A stretch of 64,000 bases of DNA, taken from NCBI GenBank assembly GCA_947568835.1, contig OX387603.1, positions 13,230,651 to 13,294,650 on the forward strand. The letters are read 5' to 3'. Below the pieces are notes generated by a model. The model ran no database searches and was not told the origin of the DNA. It worked only from the letters and a program-made list of their open reading frames with translations. This document shows, one piece after another, positions 14,301 through 26,516 of the stretch. Made by a program: the position numbers and the translations under genes. The DNA comes from Protonemura montana (taxonomy: Eukaryota; Arthropoda; Insecta; Plecoptera; Nemouridae). Positions within the stretch are counted from its first letter, which is position 1. Every line of letters starts with the position of its first letter.

Positions 14301-17300
14301 ATCAAGTAAGATTTTGAAACTTGATTTGTAAAATCTGATTTAAATTGAAAATGCTTGCAATGCACGGGGTATTTTATTATTAGGAACATATCAGAAGCAT
14401 TATTAGGTGGATATCGGGGTTCGAGTCCCCATTTAGGATTCAATATTTGAGAGGGTAGCAGTGTTCCTTAAAATCAAATCTCACTATGATATTCTTCCAC
14501 TAGTGAGTTACAGGCTCGCTTAGAAAAAGACGCAAACGAATTAGATAGCATCTACAGAGAAGTGAGAGCAGCATCTTTGAAAGCAAAACGCGTAAAGAAG
14601 CAAAGGAAAGCTGTGCGCAAAGAATTAACCAGTGCAAGGAGGACACTGGATAAACTTTTAAATGAAGGTAAGATGCAAGCTCTTGCCTATGTTAGAGTAA
14701 ATATGGAATTGAGTGTTTTGAACTGATTTAATGGTTTTTTAAGAAACTCAAGAGCTCGAGGCCCTCCTTCAGATTTACGACAAGCCTATGTCTACAAGAT
14801 GGGAAAATTTGAAGAACACGCGTAAGCCAGACCTGCTCAAAAACCTACAGTTTGATGTAATTGTAAGTGAGCTTTATCTTGCCTATATCCCCAAGTGCCT
14901 ACCAAGTGTGGAAAAATGAACACATTACACAACTTAACATTTCCAAATATCCTTATTTCCAGAGCAAGCAGGATGCACTTGAAGGTCTAACCACATTGAT
15001 CCAACAAAAGATTGCCAACCAAAAACCCCTCGTCCCACTATTTGACTTCTCTAAAAGATCAAAAGAAAACCAAAATTCCACCGTGCCAGTCTTTGAGTTC
15101 AGTTCCACACGACCAAAAGAAAACGTTGAATCATCGGAGGCAACATTCTCTCATAGAAGAAGTTCGAACGGCCCTCAAAGGCCATGCAGGTGAGCCGATT
15201 CCATGTACGATACTTTAATGATACCATTAGGCCTACCATTAATTAAAAATGCTCTACAGCCTCCAACCAGTGGTACCAGACGTGACAGCTAAATGGACCT
15301 TGCAGCTGTTATTTTAAACCTCTGCAATTAAATAAGTGATACCACATGTCAGTTGTTGAGGTTAGCAAAAATAAAGTTAAATTGAGCGTTCTCAAAATCT
15401 GCGGGAAATAACTAAATGAAATTTCTTAACATTCAAAATGATGCTGACTCCATCTCTGGGCATCCATGATTTTTATCGTTATACTAGTAATTGGTCAGTA
15501 ATTATTTTCACACGGACAGTTTAACACCAGCACCGAGGCTCCGCGTTAAACTGTAAACCAATTTTCAATAAAAAATAAATTGTACAATCTAACGCAGCAA
15601 ACCCTTTGCAACTAGGCGACGCAGAGCTAGTCTAACGAGAATAAACGGCGAAAAGGTTGCGTTTGGGACGTCGCCAGATGTGACGACTATCACGGTGGTG
15701 CCGTTTTCGCCGCCTGCGATAACAGTGACGCCCGCGTCAAGCCCGTCGGACAGGAGTCTGGATTCGTCTAGCAGCGGCAGCGTTTCTGCCATCACACCCC
15801 CAGCCAGGGACAGCAATAGGTACACTGCAGACTTCCCTTCCATTGTTTGCTTTGTAATTTCCTTGTACTGTACCTTTTTTTTTTACTTTGCAATGATATT
15901 TCATCGTTTTTTAAGGTTTTTTTTAAACATTGAAATGTTGTTCTACTTCAGTACCCAATTCACAAATATAACATGTGATTTTGCTTGGGAACTTGAGCAA
16001 GAGAATTGCACTTTAGCCGGTTCACATTTTAGGCACCTGCAATATATGGTTTTGAAGTTATTTCTACACAAGCAGAGCAAAGATTGTAGGGTGGAAGATT
16101 TAAGGGCTGTAATGGGCTACTGCTAATTATAGATTCTTAATTATAAAAATTCCGATACAATGAAAACATATTCCTTAAATTTACATCAGTTTATCGATCA
16201 ATGACTTGAACTACGAAGGACTCAATTAGTAATTACTAATGAAGTTTGAAATAAATTGCCAAAAATATGCTCGTTCCACCTTTCCTCAGCAACATTCACA
16301 CAGGAGTTGGATTCGCCTCGGAGATGCAGTCAGTGCTCCAGGCGCTTTTTAATGGTATGCGACGAGAAGACAGTGATGCTAACGCCATCGAGACAATCAC
16401 GGTAGACGACGATTCACCCAATGGCTCAATCACATCAACAAATGCTAATGACCAAAATGACGCCGACGAAAATGATGCCAACGCAGACAATGCCAACGAA
16501 AATAATGTGATGCAGCTTTTCTCTATCAACCCAGACTCTGAGGATCCAGATCCAAACGTTTGAAATGTTTCAGAAAACAAAGCCAAAAGAAAAATTACAC
16601 TTAAAACAAAATTCAGCAACATATTACTCATCTTTGACCAGTACTTCTCTAGTAGATACAGTTTTTTCTGTTGATGGAAAAGTTCTAGAGAATGTCTCAC
16701 CGAATCTGTGATGACCCATGGAAGAGTGGGAAGACAGGCGAGCACGGCGTCGGAAAACTTGCTGTGCGGAATGTCGTGCTCGAGGAGGAGGACTTCGTTC
16801 TCTGTGTCCTTATCGCCAATCTGACCCAGCGCTCGAACAAAGTGACCCTGCATTCACAAAGCAAAACACAACCGAATACATTTGATAACCAGTTTACCAG
16901 TCTGCAAGCTACACCTACAAAAAGATCACAGATTTGAAATACGTTCTGCTTTTTTATTGTTGCTGTATCCAAATTTTATTTTGAGTAAAGTTTTAGATTT
17001 AAGTAAGCTTTTCTCCAATTTATTTTTTATTTTTAAGATGTTTGGTCAGTTAATTTTCTTTTAAAAAACTTCACTTAACACATCAGTACAATCTTACCAG
17101 AGGGTATCTGGAGTTTCTTGGCCACGAATCGATAGCTACGATAATTCTTTGAGAGCTCAGAACTTCCGACTGTCGAGTTTCGATGCGTATCTTCGGAATT
17201 TTACGCTCGGCTGGTACAAATATGTGACGCACCATCTGAAACAATGTGTTCATTATTAACTAGTATCGAACATTTTGAGCAACTTTAAAGGACAAAACTG

Positions 17301-19760
17301 ATTACTACAATCAAGTAAAAAACAAGCATTATGGATTCGTTAAGCATTAGGAAAATAATCCCTAGTATCTTAACATTAATAGATATTGGGTTAAACTTTT
17401 GAACAATATTTTAAAAGCCACAATACAAGATAAATTTGCAGCCATTTGGTGCACAAAATATGAGGTTGCTGTTTTGTTGAACTCATTTCGCTCACCCCTT
17501 TGACGGAACTGGCTTGTAGTATACCGCAGTACTGTCTCCATTTGCGTCGAATGATTCCGACAATGCGCCCTGTCGGCAGTCGCTCTGCCTCGTTAACTTT
17601 GCTCTGAGCCAGTTCGTCTTCCTTGTCCAAGACATCCCCTGAAAGGGAACACAAAAAATGATTATGTACCTACTACATAACATTTTTCAACTCAGTTTTA
17701 GGTATGAAGGAAAACTTTGAACTATAAGCCGCATTTGTAGCTTTAAACAGTTCTACCTGCACATACCTGGGTCTTCGGCTTCATCTTGAAGCACGAGTTC
17801 GCTGGGAGCCGACCACTGATCACGCGGCAACAGTTTCAGAACAACTATGTCTCCGTCTACAGCACGGTTAAGTCCCTCGTTACCTTGCACAAGCACCTGC
17901 CGAACAACATCCATTTTTTTACCATTGCAACACTGCCACATCAAGTGCATACATAACATTTCGTGTCTCACTTATGCAATATCCAGAAAGCAAAAATTTC
18001 CACAAAAGCAGGTTGCATTGTAAATTGACACTTCTTAAGTGATTTGAAAAAAATCTACTGGGCAATGATATCTAGATGGATGGGTTTGTCTTATAACTTT
18101 TATTAAAAGCATAGCCTATCATAAATATCTTACCATTTTATCCTGGCCTTCCACATTGACTTTCCCTTCCAGGAAATTCTCCCTGGATGCCTGGAATGCC
18201 CCTTGCAGAAGCTTCCCATTCTTGATCCCTGCATGTATTTCAGCCGGAGTGAGATGCGGAGGAAAGAGAGGTTCGCGTCCCGGCCCATCGATATGATAGT
18301 TGTGCTTGGATAAACGGTCGGCCAATGTGATGCAATCTTTCATCTCATGCACGTAGTCCGCAACTGAAGAGAGAAGCAGCTCATTGATGTGGAAAATACA
18401 CGGAAAATAAATACTTGGTAGGCAGATTTTCCATATACTGCTCTTTCAGACAATAGCTTCCTGCCATTTATTTGCTGAGAAGGCTACTACATTTATAACT
18501 TGGTTGTCAAAGTTGGCATTTAAATTTCAACAAGTGTAATCATAGAATAATGATTTAAAATCTTTCTATGGTGTAATGTGTATAGGTTGGATGATTAAAA
18601 GGTTTTAAAAGATCATTAGTATTTTCATATGACAGATCTAAATCAACATAGTTGATTAGGGGAGTTAGTGTGGTCTTTACATAAAAATATATTTGAAGTC
18701 GCAATTATGTTCTACCTGAGCAAACGAGAAGGTTTTCGCTCACTGCCTTTTGCAAGTTACCAACATCGTCAGTTAGAAGAACGACTCGCAACTGGTTGTT
18801 TTTGGCCTTTCCTACACCTGTGTTCTGAGGTGCCAAGTGTTTCTCGTACCAATCTGTAGCCACACGGATTGCTCTATCGTTGCGGTCATTGACACTCTCA
18901 CCAGCTTTGCGTTCGACGTAAGTATCTCTGGCAAATGAAATGTTAGCTCATTAAATCTATTAGTAAATAAATATATATTTAAAGACGAAAATATTATTAA
19001 GACAGTATCATTACTTGTGATGTTCATTAACAAATGTATAAAACTTTCGTCTGGGATTTGCAATTATATCACGCAGTCGTTTGTAGACTGGAGAACTACG
19101 GTGCTTTACTTCTTCAAGTACGGTTTGGAGAATTATGACATTACAAAGTGCATCTTCTTCGAGAACATCAATCTGTAATAAAAATATGTTATTGATCAGA
19201 TTTTTTTCTTCAAACCAGTCAATCAGATGTCTGGTATAAAAAATAAAGAAGTAATGCAAGTAGTTTCTGCACATTTACCTGATTTAGTACTACGCACGTA
19301 TCAAGCAGAATATAATGAGGAAATGGATATTTTCCATTAGTGGATACTGGGCTCTCTTCTAGAACCAAATCCTTGCTTTTATGTAAGCACTTGGAGCATA
19401 ACTCTGAGCCACACCAGATGTCATCTCGTAGATAATGTTCACGGACAATCTGAGAAATTGACAGAATAATACCTGGGTTCAGAACAATTTTAAAAAAGCT
19501 TTACAACTTACAAATTTTAAGTATGAATAAGTTGCGAATGAAATAATAACAGTGTGTAAGAAGAACATGAATCTGAGCATAATTAATCATCATTGTCAGC
19601 AAATCTCTGCAAGCTAGCAGCAGAGATAAAAGATAGGGCTAGCAGCATAGCTATCAGATACGTGCAGACAGCTAACCTCACTTTTGATCAAATGCAAATA
19701 ACATACCTTCAAAATGTTTCCTCTCTTGGTTTTTCGCAAGAAAGTTTTAGTCGTTAGCAT
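8311..19760 (-). CDS. DIS3: Exosome complex exonuclease RRP44 (DIS3), complete, 18 coding exons
   Basis: Catalytic subunit of the RNA exosome: a 3'-5' exoribonuclease (RNB) that also has an endonuclease (PIN). Exons: 19760-19707, 19449-19279, 19172-19015, 18927-18716, 18363-18134, 17896-17767, 17638-17496, 17235-17098, 16847-16701, 13341-13228, 12744-12624, 12052-11794, 11308-11065, 10645-10425, 9968-9800, 9559-9401, 9122-9000, 8412-8311. All junctions keep phase and give 964 codons, close to human DIS3 (958). The start [18 protein letters not shown] aligns with the family N-terminus. The CR3 cysteines are C31, C36 and C39. PIN acidic residues are D68, E96, D145 and D182. The RNB active site is [14 protein letters not shown] with D478, D484, D486 and D487. 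An S1-like domain ([10 protein letters not shown]) and a basic nuclear-signal-like tail (KRKSKKK) follow. Nothing is missing, so an active nuclear/cytoplasmic exosome nuclease is expected. The intron 13342-16700 contains another gene on the opposite strand. Confidence 0.97.
13963..16563 (+). CDS. Unrecognised coiled-coil protein gene nested in a DIS3 intron, six exons
   Basis: Exons 13963-14285, 14504-14667, 14744-14862, 14963-15189, 15598-15819 and 16290-16563 join with GT-AG junctions in consistent phase (2, 1, 0, 2, 2). They give 442 codons plus a stop. The start is in good context (ACAATGGAC). The N-terminus (1-107) is lysine/serine-rich with a basic FHHFKFSKR patch and an acidic [13 protein letters not shown] segment. 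Residues about 108-170 form a charged, probably coiled-coil helix ([14 protein letters not shown]). Later parts are serine/proline-rich with basic clusters (RRRASLTR), and the tail is acidic and Asn/Asp-rich. The pattern suggests a scaffold or nuclear/centrosomal protein, but I recognise no family. It ends 138 bases before a DIS3 exon on the other strand, so the transcripts may overlap. I saw no canonical poly(A) signal between the stop and that exon. The exon model is seen; the function is unknown. Confidence 0.75.
14341..14480 (+). repeat. tRNA-derived SINE fragment, foldback form, in intron 1 of the nested gene
   Basis: Carries the Pol III B-box-like GGGTTCGAGTCCCC (about 14411) followed by a TCAATATTTGAGA body, the same order as in the copies near 36.2, 40.8 and 60.6 kb. 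The upstream half (TTGCAATGCACGGGGTATTT) matches the antisense of the family tail, so the two halves face each other. Confidence 0.55.
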
Positions 19761-22256
19761 CTTTACGGATAAAATAAATGTATCGTCTAGTAAATGCAAG
19801 TTTTCATTACTTATAACTTGCAAAAAATACACAAACACACCGCTACCCGAAAGGACAAGTACACGAGGTGCTAGGGACGCAACAAGTACAAACTGCAAAC
19901 TGCAAATACGTGGTATTTTAAAAACGGGCGCAAAATGTACAGCTTGAGCACAAATTGTAGGTATGGGGGCTAAATCGAAATTGGGTGAATTCAAGGCATT
20001 TTATTCTTAAGCCCAGTGACCCAATGCAGTGAGTTAAAATTGTGGACGGAAAAAAGAAAAAAACGAAAGAACTTACATTATCTTAAGACGCACTACAAAA
20101 CTCGTCAGGCAATACGGCTGTCAGTTAAGCTGCAGAATGCCATCAATAAATAAATCGTGTGTGATTATCGACAATCAGAAGAGCTAATAATTCTATTGTT
20201 GAGTTCAACGATTTCATCAAATAAAGGGTGTCTGCCTCTGTGCCGTCTAGTTTCAGTTAGTCGGAGGGTCAGAGGTGGGCTTGGGTATGTGCGTACCACA
20301 ACCGTGCACCACAGGCCCTGCGAGTTTGGTCACTCCATGACTTACAAAACTGAGAAAATTACAAGATGAACAGGCATTTGGGGTGGTTCGTACCATGGTT
20401 CCTGAAAATTACGTTCAGTTTATGATTTTTTTAAGCTATCTTCAGTTTTAGGACATAATTAAAAGTAGTGATAATTAAAGTTAAATAATTAAAAGTACTC
20501 GCAATAAAGCATCCATTTAAAAATGGAGCTCGTGAAGATGCTGCCTTCAGATGCATGTAACACATGTAAAACCCAATTATTTACGTAAAAATAAATTGCT
20601 AGGCCCCAAACTATGTTTTCGTGCTCCTATCGATACTCCTTGATACCTCAATAAAACTCAAATTAGTCCCCCCCCCCATGTTTACATCCTCTCCTTGCCC
20701 CCCCCCCCCCTGCCCTTACAACACAGGGCTCCATATAACAGTATTCGGCGTGAATTCCCAAACTAATGATCCTGCGGCAGAATGCTGTATCTTGTTTTAA
20801 AAGTTGCAACTCATTTACAAACAAAGAATAGAGAAGATTATTTATTAGCATCGGTACGTACAACATGCAAATACCTTAGAGGCTTACCATGGCAATTACC
20901 TAGTCATGCGGTGAATCCCAGTACTAGCCCAATGGTTCAACGGACACTCTAAGAATTGAATCACCATGCTGATGACTCATGACACGTGCCATGTCGCTGA
21001 ACGCTGGTCTGGGTTTTTACTGGAGGGCGTGAGTATTATCGAAGAGGGAGGTTTGGTTAGAACTAAGAGCAGAAATTACAAATACTTCCTCTTTTCTACG
21101 GTATCAGCCATGCGGCAATTGCTCGTTGCAACACGAGGGCGTTATCATCCGAAGCGTACTCGATCAAACAGAACATAAACTTAATAAATGTGTCAATTTG
21201 CTCAGCGTTTTGGCAGAGACTGCACATGATGTCAAGAGTTGCATTGTGCAGTGCTGGGTCTCTTTAATAATGTTGTGAAAGAGTGATAAAGTTTTTTATC
21301 AACCGAAAGAGCAGAAGTTAGTTTGTCTTCGCAATTGCTCATTTGTACTTGCAATTGGCATGATACGGTGCAAGTGCAGTTTCATCTGGTGAACCTAATC
21401 GTAGATTTGACTAAAGACAAGGTGAGTGGGTTTCATTGTTGTTTTTGTTTCAGATTTTTTGTGGTACAAATCGAAGAAAAGGTGTCGTCAGACCTGTGGG
21501 TTCAAACGCCATGAAAAGCCATGGCATTGAGCAAGGTCTTATCGAGGGCGACCTGTTCATGACCAAACAATTCGCGCACTTTCAAATTCAAGGCCAAATA
21601 TATGTGCAAAAGGAATCTATTTTCGTAAAAAAAAATGCGTAAATTTCACGTTTTTTTACAGTTATTTGCAATCATAGTTCTCAGTTTTCCATACTAGATG
21701 TATTGCCCAACAAAGGGAAATTTCAACCGCACACTAAACATATTTGTTTAGACGATATTCGCTAGTCCACGTAAGACACAGGTTGGATGATACCTTCACG
21801 CTAAGGGTCACGTTCACCCCTATTACAACATAACAGTTTCTCCAAAAGTAATGGCAGTTCAGATTACTGCACTTTTTTTTCTGAGGCACAAACAAAGTCA
21901 CCATGCGGATACAGGCATTCGCAATGCGTTCTGTAAGTGTGGTGGCATTTTTTAAAGGTATTTTATTTCGGAGGGACTGTCAGGTTATTACGACTTTTTC
22001 TGATATAAAAAGACACGTTGGTAAAACAGTAAAAACAAATTACATGGATTTTCCCCCGTTTGAGGGTATAAACTATATACCTACTATAACGTGCTATAAC
22101 CATAGATTCTTAAGCACTAATATTGTGTCAGTATCATATCCAACCATACCCCTTGTTAAGGCATAGGAAGTTAGTAATTTAACGCAGTAAATTATTACAC
22201 ATCTAATCGAAAACGTTTTCCTTTCGCTGTTGCAGTAGTCTTCGACAACCGCTGAC
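19761..22256. other. Intergenic between DIS3 and the GPCR gene
   Basis: The two genes diverge from here, so both promoters should lie inside. No clear TATA box was found for either. Two poly-C runs occur at about 20668-20712. A CAG|TAG acceptor-like site (about 22235) just before the GPCR start hints at a spliced 5' UTR. No coding exon recognised. Confidence 0.45.
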
Positions 22257-24987
22257 ATGAACGCTACTAACGCGTCTCTTGTGCTGACGGCCGGCGCTAA
22301 ACGCAGCCTCCAAACGTATGATATCCTCATTCCCGCTCTTGGGGCGCTAATAATCATCGGCAACCTAGTGGTGGTCATCTCATCGGGACTCATCCTCAAG
22401 GGCGTCAAGGCCCAGCCCAGGACCACGTACCTCTTCCTCGGGAACATGGCCATTGCTGACCTCGTCACGGGGGTGGCTGTCATCTTTGGACAGTATTTCC
22501 CGAGGGAGCACAGGAATTCTTTTATCTGTATTCTGCAGTTAGGCAAGTATATATTTTTTAATCTATCCAATGCGGTTGGTTTCTTTGGAGAGAATTATTG
22601 CTTGTAACTATTGCTTTAGAGCTTTTGCGATTTACTTGGCTGTGCACGAATAGAAACTTTGAATGTTACCTATTTAGACATTTTGAGCCCTTAGGATACA
22701 ATTTATCCCCCCCCCCCCCCCCCCCCCCCCCACCTCTAAAATCCGTTTAAGGGCGCATTCAGGGGAAAGGGGACAGCAGAGGGGGTGAAAAACACAAACA
22801 CTTTCGGTATTCTGGAAATAGACAATTATACAATAGAAACAAAAATAGGGAGACTTTTGACTATTGCTCCCAAGAAAAGTTTGCGTTAAGTGCTTTGAAC
22901 AAAATCTGCATCTGAGCTTTAACTGGGTATGACCAGTTTTCGATTTTCGGTATTGCAGTGAGAATTGCTTCATCTTTCCTTGAAATATCTACACCTTGCT
23001 TCAAGTTCCCTATTCTGTGTCCTCGTCGGTCTGACGCGTAAACACTTGGGTATTTAGCAATGTTTAGACATGGTGGAGACATGGGGTGTTTTCCACTTTG
23101 GAGCAATAATGTTCAAAAACAGAATCAATAACAAACACTCGCAGTGCCTTGTGCGCGGCAGCTTTGATAATGTTTAACAATGTTTTTCTCTACAAATTGG
23201 TTGCCTGCGCCAGAAGTTAATCGCTCAATGTGCGTTATCTAATCACAGTCAACTACCGACAGCACTTGTCTCAATAGGGTGAAATTACTGTGTATATTCC
23301 ATGAATCAATTTACTTTTTAGCTCGTTTATCACACCAACGTACTATCTACGTACTCACTAGAAAATTAAGCAACAGTATCGTGACAGCTGCTCCTTTGAC
23401 ACTAACTAGCTCAATGGTCTATCAACGTGGGAAGTTGAACTAGGGTTTCCATTAATTGCTTTAGAGTGACATCTGGGTTTTAAGAGTCTTTCAGGGTCTT
23501 TAGGGTATTTTATGAAAACCAGTAACAATTTTAGGGCACCCCTGAGTACAATAATTATTCGATAACGTGTATAGAAAGATTCTGCTCTTCACAATAGGTT
23601 CTAACAACGACAGCGGTCGCTTTTAGGACATAAAAACCCAGTTAAGACCTAATTTCAATACCTCGTAGCCTCAGAGCCGTTCTAAATGTAACCATCCAAC
23701 TGAGGCTCTGGTCCGCCTAACAGTCGTAATCTCGTCGTCGTTTATCGTCGTAATCTTTCGCTGTCCCTTTTAAATACAGCGCACTTAATGGGCGATAAAG
23801 TGCAGAGATAGACATCTTCTTAGAGCGAATATGCTTTAATCGCCACTTCCGCCATCTCCCTTACAGGTATGATAGTGTCGGCGACTATGGCGTCTATATG
23901 GAGTGTCGGCCTGATAGCGGTCGACCGCTTCCTGTTCATTGTGCACGGTTTACGCTACCGCTCATGGATCTATCCAGTACGCGCGCGGTGCCTTATCCTG
24001 TTCACCTGGATCATAGGTAATACCTAGCACCTAAAATTGTAGATTGACAGTCTATTATAAGCCAAAGTGTATGGATTTACTGAACACGATGAGTCAAGAA
24101 ACCTATGGATAAGTGATGAAAAATGTAATTTTATCCCTTAATTAGCATTTGATAAGATATTAGATAGTCAATAGGACATCGTTGAGCTGATAGGTATAGG
24201 CGATACACAATTGCAGTGAACTATTGTCTGCAAACCAAACATGGCGATACTTTACCTAATTATTTTTGTTCATTATCTTCCAGGCATTCTGGTTGGTTTC
24301 CTACCCATGATGGGGTGGTCCGGTGCCAATGACAACGGCCGAGTCTGCTGGTACATCCGTCAGTATCCTCCAGGACTGATCCTGCTCACCACTGCCGTCG
24401 GCGGAATCCCAATATTCCTCGTGATCATCCTCTACTCCATCATCCTCTACCACGCCATCCGCAAAGCAATCCAACTCCGACGTGCAGATCGCCGTGACGC
24501 TGACATCCACAACAACGACGCTATACGCGTGAACCGCCCGACTGGCGCCGCTAAGGAGAACTCGCCATCGAAGTGGAAGGCTGTGACGATAGTCGCACTT
24601 ACGACGGGCTCCTTTGTGGTGACGTGGGTGCCGTATTTTTTGGCTTGCTGTTTGTACGTGGCGTGTGTTAGCAGATCGGGGAGGTCTGAGTGTCGGTCTC
24701 TAGAGGTGGCCATTGCAGCGCCGTTGGCAATCCTTGGGTTCGTCAACTCGTTGCTCAACCCGGTGATCTATGCGTGGTGGCACACCGGTTTCCGTGGTCT
24801 CGTGGCAAAGATGATGTGTAGGAAGAAAGTGGTGGATGAAAGAGGATTTCCAGCTGTCAGTAGAACGATGACTAAGTCGTCGTTTATGTCGACGTCGATG
24901 ACAAGTGTTAGCGGAAGTTTTGTGAAGCCTGCGGTTGGGGAGGAAGTGATGGTGCGTCCCTTGGAGGACGTCGATCTCAGAATGTAG
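22257..24987 (+). CDS. Class A G-protein-coupled receptor, GPR119-like orphan
   Basis: Exons 22257-22542, 23867-24016 and 24284-24987 give 379 codons plus a stop. The plasma-membrane receptor has seven hydrophobic segments. The short N-terminus has an NAT/NAS glycosylation motif. Conserved points are a TM1 GN (IIGNLVVV), C91 at the start of TM3 and C167 in loop 2 (a probable disulphide), DRF (115-117) in place of DRY, TWVP (259-262) in TM6, and NPVIY (304-308) in TM7. The stretches GFLPMMGWSG, WKAVTIVALTTGSF and NSLLNPVIYAWW resemble GPR119 and related lipid/amine-like receptors, a similarity judged from memory. The ligand is unknown. The tail is serine/threonine-rich (possible kinase sites). 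Exon 1 must be cut at TTAG|GCAAGT, a GC donor, because the nearby GT would shift the frame and lose TM3. Intron 1 contains a ~30-base poly-C run. Confidence 0.88.
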
Positions 24988-25461
24988 ACACTGACAGTGT
25001 TGCTGTCAAATGATAAGAAATGTTGTTCTTGTACAGCAAGAACTCCTTGTAAGTTGTGCTTTTTAATGATGTCTGTTGACGTTAAAATATTTTTATGAGT
25101 TACTATTTTGTATTATTAAATAGATATAAAAGGACAATTATGTAGGTTTCCTGTCGTTTTTAAGAAAAAACAAAATAATTTCCTCTTTCACAAAAAAAAA
25201 TACTCACAGCACTAAATTAAAAATACTCATTTCCTAATTCCAATTTTCCAGCTTTGACGATTTCCCGTCTAAAGCCACCATCCACTAAATTCTTCTTTCC
25301 TTGGGGCTTAAAGCCCCGTCGACAAAGTTATTCACAGAGGGCGCTGTACTCTCGGACCCCGACATTTCAAGGTGATTACGCCAATGCAGGGGTGTTACAC
25401 CGAAAGGTGTTCTTGGTGTTGTTACATTGCCTAGCAATCTGACCCACAAACTGACGGCTGA
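24988..25461 (+). other. Probable GPCR 3' UTR and spacer
   Basis: Follows the receptor stop codon and becomes AT-rich. A TATTAAATAGATATAAAAGG stretch near 25110 gives no canonical AATAAA. No other feature was seen before the SLC46-like exon. Confidence 0.35.
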
Positions 25462-25696
25462 TTCCTCTCCGGCCTCGCCGACTGCCGTCTGGTGGCGGCC
25501 ATGTTGTCCACTTGCTGTCAACGTCGCGCGGGGAACGACTGCGCCGTCCTCTGGTTGGCCGTCGTCGCGTTGACGCTGGCGATGTTGTCGCTGTACGGCG
25601 AACATGGCGTCGGCTTTTTGTTCGCGCGGAGGAAGTTCGGCTGGGACATCGTAGGTAGTATGCTGAGCGCCGGCAGCGTTGTCATGCAGATATTCT
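25462..25696 (+). pseudogene. Lone SLC46-type transporter exon or gene fragment
   Basis: The open frame runs from just after a stop at 25459-25461 to a donor-like T|GTGAGTGCC. It encodes a basic loop (CCQRRAG), a hydrophobic helix (AVLWLAVVALTLAMLSLYGE), then HGVGFLFARRKFGWDIVGSML. The spacing of GE, FLFARRKFGW and the next helix is typical of the TM6-TM7 region of SLC46 (proton-coupled folate transporter-like) carriers of the major facilitator superfamily, judged from family memory. I found no convincing acceptor and no other SLC46 exon nearby; downstream is transposon-rich. It may be a relic, or one exon of a gene with very long introns. Its GC content is higher than its surroundings, as expected for coding DNA. 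Confidence 0.45.
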
Positions 25697-26516
25697 GTGA
25701 GTGCCAGCAGCTGTGATTGGCTAATGGACGTTTGGTCGAGTCTAGTAGTTAATTTCTAAAAAAAGGTGGGTGGACGCTTGAAGATTTTTTTTTTCTGTGT
25801 GGGGGGTGGGGGCAAGGTTTATACAGTACTACCGACAGTACAGTATAGTACTGTATAGACCTTGGGGTGGGGGGGTTAGCTCTTTTTGTTTTCTGTAAGT
25901 AAATAGTGGAATCATTGGTTGACAGTTGTGGTTTATTTTCGGCAAAAAGACTTTGTGGTACTAAAATAAGACTTACCCGAAGAGGACGTAACCATCCTAA
26001 TGAATTTGAATCCAAGGAATTTTATTTGTTTCAGTAAATAACTTGTAATATTACCCTTCAATTTGTGGAAATTTCTAAAGAAATGAGAAGCGAACAGTAT
26101 AAGTGACTGACGGGGTTTTTAAAACAACAAGACACTTTTCGGGAGGACAAAGGAGAAGAAATGGTAATTCACGGAAAGATTGTGCGCGTGGGTTACCTCG
26201 GTCAACCTAAATTTCCCTGCCAGTGCCATTGTTTCTTCCTGGAAAGAAATTGTTGAAAAGATCGATCAACTAACGTTGCTTACCTCTGCTCGCACGAGGA
26301 GTTGGGGGTTGGAATTCCAAGGCAATCCTGCTAACATCTTTTGACTAAAACATTAGCCCGAAACAACGGAATCGGAAGGAATTCTGTTCAACTTATAAAT
26401 CGCAAGTTTGTACAAAATAAAATGGTGTATCGTCTGAACTCTGAGTAAATTAGAACAGCGCATTGACACGACAAAATTAAAATAAAAGGCATTTCATAAA
26501 TAATTGGGTTTGTGGA

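Noticed and set aside
22543-22620. Exon 1 of the GPCR reading on past TTAG into NAVGFFGENYCL
   Set aside because: It would end the protein after one and a half helices; the downstream exons fit exactly with a GC donor.
25285-25605. 106-codon frame on the minus strand
   Set aside because: Overlaps the SLC46-like exon antisense and has low-complexity content.
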